Source of the DNA: Pseudomonadota bacterium
Lineage (GTDB): Bacteria > Pseudomonadota > Gammaproteobacteria > Steroidobacterales > Steroidobacteraceae
NCBI GenBank assembly: GCA_021780395.1
Contig: JAJXYU010000324.1
Coordinates: forward strand, 1 to 11,774
Reading direction: 5' to 3'
Length of the DNA stretch: 11,774 nucleotides
This document shows, piece after piece, positions 6,519-11,774 of this stretch; position 1 is the first letter of the stretch, and each line of letters starts with the position of its first letter. The notes under the pieces were generated by a model. The model saw only the letters and a list, made by a program, of their open reading frames with translations, ran no database searches and was not told where the DNA came from. A program made the translations under genes and the position numbers.

Positions 6519-7259
6519 ATGCGGGTGCCGGGCGAGATCTCGCGCGAACGGTTCCTCGCCTACCTGCTCGGGGAACTACCGGCCGAGGAACTGTCGGCGC
6601 TCGATCGACGGATCCTCGCCGACGAGGAATTCGCCGCCGCGCTCGACGCGCTGCGGACCGACTGCCTGGACGATTACGCGCTCGGCCGCGGTTCCGGCGC
6701 GGAACGCGACCGGATCGCCCGCGCGCTGCATCTTGCCGCGACCGACGATCGGTCGGTCGCACTCGCCCGCGCATGGCACCGTGCGCTCGGGTTCCGAGAT
6801 CGCCGCGCCGCCGGCCGCGGCCGATGGATCTGGACGCTCGCGCTCGCGGCGAGTGCGGTGCTCGCGGTCGGCATCGGCTGGATGCATCCCTGGGAATCGA
6901 CGCCGGTGAACCCGGGGACGGGGCACGGTCACGGGTTCGTGCTGCTGCTCCAGCCCCAGGTATTGCGTGGCGCGACCGCGTCGCGCCCGCTGGTCGTCCC
7001 GACAAGCTCTGCCGATCTCGAGGTGCAGATCGTCGTCCGCGGATCGGCGCCCCGCTACACCGTGCGGGTGCGGGGTCCGGCCGGATGGTCGACTGACGAG
7101 GCGCTCGCGGTCCGCGCCGCGGGCGCATCACGCTACGTGCAGTTCGCGATTCCGCGCGCGCGGATCGCCGCGGGTAGGTATCGCTTCGAGGTGCTGCAAC
7201 AGCGGGGGGATCGCCAGATCCTCGAGGATCGCTATGCCGTGACCCTCGCGCTGCGCTGA
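6519..7259 (+). CDS. Single-pass membrane anti-sigma-factor-like protein
   Basis: Protein of 246 residues, probably the inhibitor and sensor partner of the adjacent sigma factor. The N-terminal about 100 residues are helical (RERFLAYLLGELPAEEL, ILADEEFAAALDALRTDCLDDY), matching the LL-G-L-----A-Ex-hxxDxE pattern of cytoplasmic anti-sigma domains. The zinc-binding H-x3-C-x2-C of classical ZAS domains is absent; the only Cys is C49, with H71 and H87 nearby. One membrane segment spans about 103-122 (WIWTLALAASAVLAVGIGWM), preceded by RRAAGRGR, so the N-terminus is predicted inside. The C-terminal about 120 residues are beta-rich (FVLLLQPQVLRG, LEVQIVVRG, YTVRVRGPAGW, GRYRFEVLQ), consistent with one Ig-like periplasmic sensory domain. 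Sigma and anti-sigma genes abut, the usual pairing. No direct evidence of binding is possible from sequence. The alternative is a membrane scaffold unrelated to sigma control. Confidence 0.75.
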   Translation: MRVPGEISRERFLAYLLGELPAEELSALDRRILADEEFAAALDALRTDCLDDYALGRGSGAERDRIARALHLAATDDRSVALARAWHRALGFRDRRAAGRGRWIWTLALAASAVLAVGIGWMHPWESTPVNPGTGHGHGFVLLLQPQVLRGATASRPLVVPTSSADLEVQIVVRGSAPRYTVRVRGPAGWSTDEALAVRAAGASRYVQFAIPRARIAAGRYRFEVLQQRGDRQILEDRYAVTLALR

Positions 7260-7338
7260 TCGGCGCCGCGCCCGCGTGACGTTCACCGCCGATTCGACAC
7301 TTCTCTCATGTTGGGGGAACAATCGACGGGGGTGGATC

Positions 7339-10300
7339 ATGATGCGGACGCGATCCTGCGCGAACCTTGGGCGGCAGCGCCGCGCGCCGCTCGCCGGGGT
7401 CCTTTTGTTCCTCCTCGCCTGCGTCGGGCCGGCGACCGGGCGGGCGGTCAACCCCACCGCCGGACCGGCAGCGCGCCTCGTGCGCATACCCGGCAGCGTA
7501 CCGGCGGTGCTCACCCGCGCGACCCCGATCGCCACCCCCGCCGAGATCACGCGCGAGGCGAAAGCGCCGATCACCGTCACGCTCGTGCTCAAGCGCGACC
7601 ACGAGCAGGCGTTCGAGCGGTATCTGGCGCAGCTGTATCGGCCGGGGTCGCCGGTGTATCGGCAGTTTCTCAGTCAACGGCAGATCGCCGCGAGGTTCGG
7701 TCCGTCTCGGGCGGTGTATCGACGGGTGGTCGCGTACTTGCGGGCGGCCGGTTTCACGCTCGCCCAGAGTTCGACGAATCGTCTGACGGTGACCGCACGG
7801 GGCAGCCGGTCGCAGGCGCAGCGCGCGTTCGACGTCGCGATTCGCGACTATCGGATCGGGCGCCGGCGTTTTTACGCGAACAGCACCGATCCGGCGCTGC
7901 CGGCGGAGCTGGCCGCGCACGTGCAGGCGATTGCGGGGCTTTCCGATCTGGCGCGTCCGTGGCGGGCCGGGGCGAACCGGCTCGGCGGCGGCGCGGCGAA
8001 CCAATTTATTCGGAAGCAAGCCAAATCGGCGGCGGGGAAATACGCCTGGAGCCAGATACCTTTACAAGGTCAGTTATTGATCAAGTGTTCGATTCCGGGC
8101 CTCGCCAAAGCGATCAACAGTCTGTCGCTCTCGGCACCCGGAATAGCACCCGGATTAGGGGACGCCATCCTGGCGGCGACCGCGCCGGTCGCGTGCGAGC
8201 TGAACATGATCGCCGCCTATGCGGTCGGTCAGGATCCATTCTCCAGCCATTGGCTGCCGCGACCTGGGCAGCGGCGGCTGCAGACGGCGAGCGCAGTCGC
8301 GCCGAGCGCGGCGGTGCCGGGCACGGGTCAGACGATCGGCTTGCTGGAGTTCGACAATTTCCACCCGTCGGACGTGCAGAACTACCTGAATCTGACCGGA
8401 GCCGGTAGCGAGTTCAGCCAGCTCTCCGAGGTCGACGTTGACGGCGGGGCCGGCGCACCGGGTCCGAGCGAGTCGGAGGTACTGCTGGATGCCGACATCG
8501 CGCTCTCGCTCGCACCGGGAGCGAAGGTGGTCGTCTACGACGGCTCGTTTCACGGAGCTGGCAGTTTTCAGGCGATATTCAACGCGATGATCAACGGCGG
8601 GGTGACCGTGATCTCGAACAGCTGGGCGGCCTGCGAGAACCAGGAATCGACCGCGGACGTACAGAGCCTGAACAGCGTACTGGCGAATGCCGCCGCCGCC
8701 GGGATCACGGTGGTCAGCGGCTCCGGGGACACCGGCAGCACCTGCCTCGACGGGGCCGCGAACACGGTCGCGGTGCCCGCCGACTCACCGAACGTGACCA
8801 CGGTGGGTGGTACGACGGCGACGCCGATGCTGGCGGGCGCCTACTACAACGAGCAGTGGTGGGACGGCACGACGCAGTCGCCACCGACCGGCCAAGGCGG
8901 TTTCGGGGTCAGCAAGTTCTTCAGCGTCCCCAGCTATCAGACCTCGTTCACCTCGGCAAGCGGCCGGTCGGTGCCCGACGTGGTCGCACCGGCCGATCCG
9001 GCCGAGGGCTGGACGCTGTGTCAGGCGGACCAGGGCGGCTGTCCCGCGCCGTACCTGTACGGTGGCACGAGCGCGGCGGCACCGGAGTTCGCGGCGATCG
9101 TCGCGGTGCTGAACCAGGAGTTGGGCCGCAACCTGGGGTTCCTGAACCCCACGTTGTACGCGCTCGCGGGGACGAGCGCATTCCATTCGCCGACCTCGAT
9201 GGGCAGTGACTTTGCGCACGTCGGGCTCGGCTCACCGAACGTCAATGAGCTGCGCCGGCTGCTCGCCAAGGGAACCACCGGGTCCGTCGATCTGGCGAAC
9301 TCGGGAATCATCGTGCCACCGGTCCCGGTGACTGCGGACGGCACGAGCGCCGCGCCGGTGGCGGTGATGACGCTGGATGCGAATTTCTACACTGTGCCCG
9401 GTCAGGCCGTGACCCTGAGCGCGAACAGCGGTTCGCATGCGCAGATCGACACGGTGCGCGGGACGACGGACATCGACAGCGGCGAGGCACTGTTCGCGGT
9501 CACGGACACGGTGCCGGAAACGGTGACCTTGACCGCCTCCACCGCGGCCGGTGCGATCCCCGGCAGCGTCACGGTGACCTTCGTGTCGCCGCCGGCCGCG
9601 TCGGGCGGGATCAGCGCGTCGCCGACCACGGTGACCGCAGACGGTAGCAGCACGACGACGATCACGGTCACGCTGAAGGATGCGAACGGCAACCCCTCGC
9701 CCGGCAAGACCGTGGGGCTTGCGCAGGGCAATGGCGCATCGCAGATCTCGGCGGCGAGCGCGACGACGGATGCGACCGGCACGGTCAACTTCACCGCGAC
9801 CGACGCCCTGGCCGAAACCGTGACCTACACCGCGACCGACCTCACCGACGGCAACCTGCCGGTACCGGGCAGTGCGCAGGTGCAATTCACTAACGCCACC
9901 GCCGCGCCGCCATGCAGTGTCGGCCTGGGCACCGCCGCGAACGGCTACGCCGTATCGACCTTCGCGAGCGGCTTTGTCTACAGCAGCAGTTGCATCGGCC
10001 CGATCGGCCTCGCGTTCGATCCGCAAGGAAATCTTCTCGTGGGCAACTACACCACCGGCCTGCTGTACCGCTTCAGCCCACAGGGTGGCAGCGCTGATCC
10101 CGGTCACGTGATCGGGGATCCCTACAACAGTGCGGGGCTCGAAGGCCTCGTATTCGGCGCGGACGGCTCGCTGTACAGCACGGGTCGATATGGCGGCGCC
10201 TGCAGCATTCTCAACGCCGTCGCCCAGATCGACCCGCAGACCGGGCAGGACGTCCGCAATCTGAACGCTCCCGGCTGTCCGACCGGAATAGCGGTCGATC

Positions 10301-11774
10301 CACTGAGCGGCGATCTGTTCATCTCGTCGGGTTACGGCGGCATCTACCGCTTGTCGAACTACGCGAGCGGCGCCGGGACGCTGACCAACTACTCGAACGT
10401 GGCAGCGGATGGCATGACGTTCGCGCAGGACGGCACCCTGTATGCCAGCGACAACGGCAATGGCGTCGTCTACTCGATCACCGGCACCAACAGTCCGACA
10501 CCTGGCGTTGCAACACCGATCGCCTCGGTGCAGGGCACCGACGGGATCACGCTGATCACCAATCCAGCCAACCCGGCGCTGCCCTACGTGGTCGTCAACT
10601 CGAACAATGGCGACATCGTGAAGATCGACCAGACGACCTCGCCGGCAACGCTGACGACGATCTACAGCGGTGGGTCACGGGGTGACTTCGTCACCGTCGG
10701 ACCGGATGCCTGCATGTACGCCACCCAGACTGATCGGGTGATCAAGATCACCAACGCCGACGGGAGCTGCTCGTTCCAGCCGGTCGCGGTGGCGCCGGCG
10801 GTCGCGCTGACACCGGCGGTGATTGCGCCGGATCCGACCCAAGGCGGAACGCTCACCCTGACCGCGCAGCTGCAGAACATCGCGAGTCCCGCCGGGATGC
10901 CGGTGCAACTGCTCGTGACCGGCGCGAACCCGAACGTGTACGCGGGCTCGAGCGACGCGAACGGTCGGGTGAGCTTCACGCTCGCCGGCGTGGAGTCCGG
11001 CGAGGACACCGCGACCGCGGTGTTCGCCAACAACGGGACCCCGTTGCCATCCAACAACGTGCAGGTGCACTGGCTCGCAGGGCCGCATACCACGTTCATC
11101 GCGATGAACCAGAACCCGGGATCCGGGGCGGCGGGCACGCCGATCACGGTGACCGGCACGCTGCAGGACGTGTCGGCGAGTCCGCCGGCGGCGCTGTCCT
11201 CGCAGTTGGTCGAGTTCACGCTCGACGGCCAGAGCTGCAGCGCGGTGACCAACGGCGCGGGTACCGCCAGTTGCAGCCTCACGCCCTCCACCCCCGGAAC
11301 TGGAACCCTGAATGCGGCGTTCGCGGGCAACTCGCAGTACCTCGCGAGCGCGGCGATCCGGCGGGTGGACGTCACCACCGCGCCGCCGACGGTGTCGATC
11401 AGCGTCAACCCCACCACGATCGCGGTCGGCGGCAGTGCGACGCTCACCTGGTCGAGCAGCAATGCGACGTCTTGCACCGCGAGTGGTGCGTGGAGCGGCA
11501 CTCAATCCACGTCGGGGAGCCAGACGGTGTCGTCGAGCATGGCCGGGAGCGACACCTACACGCTCACCTGCATGGGTTCGGGCGGCAGTGCGAGCGCCTC
11601 GGCGGTGCTTGCAGCGACGCTGGTGAGCGTCACCGTCGCGGCGCACTCCGGCGGCGGCGGGTCCCTGTCGGACGCGGTGCTCGCGCTGCTCGGCGCGGCG
11701 CTCGCGCTGCGCGTGCTGGCGGGTCGTGCGGCCGGCGCGCGCGGCCGGCTGCTGATGGGACTACTGCTCGCGCT
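7339..11774 (+). CDS. Large multidomain S53 sedolisin (pseudomonalisin/kumamolisin-like), C-terminus beyond window
   Basis: Secreted acid-type serine-carboxyl peptidase precursor; 1478 codons are visible and no stop is reached. An export signal (about 1-35) is followed by a pro-kumamolisin activation domain about 75-203 and a linker. The catalytic domain starts about 326 (GTGQTIGLLEF) and ends about 655. Its active site is complete: E380 and D384 (EVLLD), oxyanion Asp464 (SGSGDTGS) and Ser578 (GGTSAAAP). The calcium region keeps D624 (GSDFAHVGLGSPN), but the usual DVT stretch reads SPT. After this come two invasin/Big_1-like domains (about 658-750, 755-850; the second has TVTADGSSTTTITVTLKD), a beta-propeller-like segment (about 867-1150), three more Ig-like domains (about 1155-1245, 1250-1350, 1352-1430), GGGG (1438-1441) and a hydrophobic anchor. 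Start: ATG 7339 or 7342, with a G-rich stretch (7328-7335) as weak ribosome binding site. It lies 79 bases after the anti-sigma gene; no clear promoter or terminator is seen between. Confidence 0.92.
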   Translation, partial: MMRTRSCANLGRQRRAPLAGVLLFLLACVGPATGRAVNPTAGPAARLVRIPGSVPAVLTRATPIATPAEITREAKAPITVTLVLKRDHEQAFERYLAQLYRPGSPVYRQFLSQRQIAARFGPSRAVYRRVVAYLRAAGFTLAQSSTNRLTVTARGSRSQAQRAFDVAIRDYRIGRRRFYANSTDPALPAELAAHVQAIAGLSDLARPWRAGANRLGGGAANQFIRKQAKSAAGKYAWSQIPLQGQLLIKCSIPGLAKAINSLSLSAPGIAPGLGDAILAATAPVACELNMIAAYAVGQDPFSSHWLPRPGQRRLQTASAVAPSAAVPGTGQTIGLLEFDNFHPSDVQNYLNLTGAGSEFSQLSEVDVDGGAGAPGPSESEVLLDADIALSLAPGAKVVVYDGSFHGAGSFQAIFNAMINGGVTVISNSWAACENQESTADVQSLNSVLANAAAAGITVVSGSGDTGSTCLDGAANTVAVPADSPNVTTVGGTTATPMLAGAYYNEQWWDGTTQSPPTGQGGFGVSKFFSVPSYQTSFTSASGRSVPDVVAPADPAEGWTLCQADQGGCPAPYLYGGTSAAAPEFAAIVAVLNQELGRNLGFLNPTLYALAGTSAFHSPTSMGSDFAHVGLGSPNVNELRRLLAKGTTGSVDLANSGIIVPPVPVTADGTSAAPVAVMTLDANFYTVPGQAVTLSANSGSHAQIDTVRGTTDIDSGEALFAVTDTVPETVTLTASTAAGAIPGSVTVTFVSPPAASGGISASPTTVTADGSSTTTITVTLKDANGNPSPGKTVGLAQGNGASQISAASATTDATGTVNFTATDALAETVTYTATDLTDGNLPVPGSAQVQFTNATAAPPCSVGLGTAANGYAVSTFASGFVYSSSCIGPIGLAFDPQGNLLVGNYTTGLLYRFSPQGGSADPGHVIGDPYNSAGLEGLVFGADGSLYSTGRYGGACSILNAVAQIDPQTGQDVRNLNAPGCPTGIAVDPLSGDLFISSGYGGIYRLSNYASGAGTLTNYSNVAADGMTFAQDGTLYASDNGNGVVYSITGTNSPTPGVATPIASVQGTDGITLITNPANPALPYVVVNSNNGDIVKIDQTTSPATLTTIYSGGSRGDFVTVGPDACMYATQTDRVIKITNADGSCSFQPVAVAPAVALTPAVIAPDPTQGGTLTLTAQLQNIASPAGMPVQLLVTGANPNVYAGSSDANGRVSFTLAGVESGEDTATAVFANNGTPLPSNNVQVHWLAGPHTTFIAMNQNPGSGAAGTPITVTGTLQDVSASPPAALSSQLVEFTLDGQSCSAVTNGAGTASCSLTPSTPGTGTLNAAFAGNSQYLASAAIRRVDVTTAPPTVSISVNPTTIAVGGSATLTWSSSNATSCTASGAWSGTQSTSGSQTVSSSMAGSDTYTLTCMGSGGSASASAVLAATLVSVTVAAHSGGGGSLSDAVLALLGAALALRVLAGRAAGARGRLLMGLLLA
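8001..8100 (+). other. Low-GC patch with rare codons inside the sedolisin gene
   Basis: Fifty of these 100 bases are G or C, against clearly higher values on both sides (68 of the next 100). Codons otherwise avoided in the window cluster here: ATA, CCT, TTA twice, TTG, CAA twice, ATT twice. The patch encodes the linker between pro-domain and catalytic domain, the part that is least conserved and usually cut during maturation. The frame is intact. It may be a recent insertion, a recombination junction, or a slow-translation zone between two folding units. Confidence 0.5.
11650..11730 (+). other. C-terminal sorting signal: GGGGS plus hydrophobic segment
   Basis: Residues 1438-1441 are four glycines followed by SLSD, a hydrophobic run about 1446-1457 (AVLALLGAALAL) and arginines at 1458 and 1463. 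This is the pattern of the GlyGly-CTERM signal, which in Gram-negative bacteria is recognised by rhombosortase and is common on secreted proteases. Unlike most examples, the chain goes on past the arginines (GRAAGARGRLLMGLL) to the window edge, so the true end is not visible. Confidence 0.5.

Noticed and set aside
7260..7338. Terminator between the anti-sigma and sedolisin genes
   Set aside because: Only a 4-bp GGCG/CGCC stem (7262-7272) without a T-tract is present.
7360..7420. Twin-arginine (Tat) signal in the sedolisin N-terminus
   Set aside because: RQRRAPLAG lacks the S/T-R-R-x-F-L pattern. A Sec or lipoprotein signal explains it better.
7308..8408. Plus-strand open frame of 366 codons over the start of the sedolisin gene
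   Set aside because: It is one frame off. The frame from 7339 gives the pro-domain and active-site motifs, while this one gives an Arg/Gly-rich shadow.
9232..10107. Minus-strand open frame of 291 codons opposite the sedolisin gene
   Set aside because: Low-complexity Arg-rich translation without homology, opposite in-frame Ig-like domains of the sedolisin.
10662..11501. Minus-strand open frame of 279 codons that looks fairly protein-like
   Set aside because: It mirrors the Ala/Thr/Val/Ser-rich Ig-like domains on the plus strand. No domain, ribosome binding site or signal was seen, and the plus-strand frame is continuous through it.
1..11774. CRISPR array or Cas gene to go with the TPR-CHAT/sigma set
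   Set aside because: No regularly spaced direct repeats or Cas-like proteins were seen, so the comparison with Craspase is one of logic, not of locus type.

Overview
The window is GC-rich (roughly two thirds or more G+C by eye). It is densely coded, with strong codon bias, AGGAG-type ribosome binding sites, many exported proteins and a Gly-rich C-terminal membrane anchor. This suggests a free-living Gram-negative bacterium, most likely a high-GC soil gammaproteobacterium of the Xanthomonadales/Nevskiales kind or something similar. That placement is inference; no marker gene is present. No tRNA, rRNA, CRISPR array, insertion sequence or phage gene was seen. No gene-free stretch exceeds 216 bases.

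Left part, minus strand (1-1807): a short-chain dehydrogenase/reductase cut off by the left edge (720 back to 1), and upstream of it a secreted protein of 333 residues (1807 back to 806). The secreted protein carries an H-E-x-x-E motif like that of the phosphate-induced protein 1 / EXORDIUM family. A strong hairpin and a perfect 10-bp palindrome lie between the two. A 216-bp divergent region holding one AT-rich spot separates them from the plus-strand genes.

Middle, plus strand (2024-7259): a small exported NTF2-fold (SnoaL/DUF4440-like) protein comes first. After a well-formed sigma-70-type promoter (TTGACG-N16-TATACC) comes a tightly packed three-gene operon. Its genes are a 1095-residue TPR-CHAT cysteine protease candidate with a predicted signal peptide, an ECF-type sigma factor starting inside the protease stop codon, and a one-pass membrane protein of anti-sigma type starting on the base after the sigma stop codon. 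A TPR-CHAT protease, a sigma factor and a sigma inhibitor are also the parts of the type III-E CRISPR Craspase signalling branch (Csx29, RpoE, Csx30). Here they occur without CRISPR parts and apparently arranged across the inner membrane. This is the most interesting system in the window: a possible protease-gated sigma switch.

Right part, plus strand (7339 to the edge): a very large secreted S53 sedolisin, 1478 codons in the window and still open. It has a pro-domain, the Glu/Asp/Asp/Ser active-site set, invasin-like and other Ig-like domains, an inserted beta-propeller-like region, and a GGGGS plus hydrophobic C-terminal sorting signal. It sits 79 bases after the sigma operon and is an obvious candidate target of that sigma factor, though nothing in the sequence proves it. 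Taken together, the window looks like a cell-envelope and secretion region: two exported putative peptidases, a small exported binding protein, and an envelope-sensing regulator.
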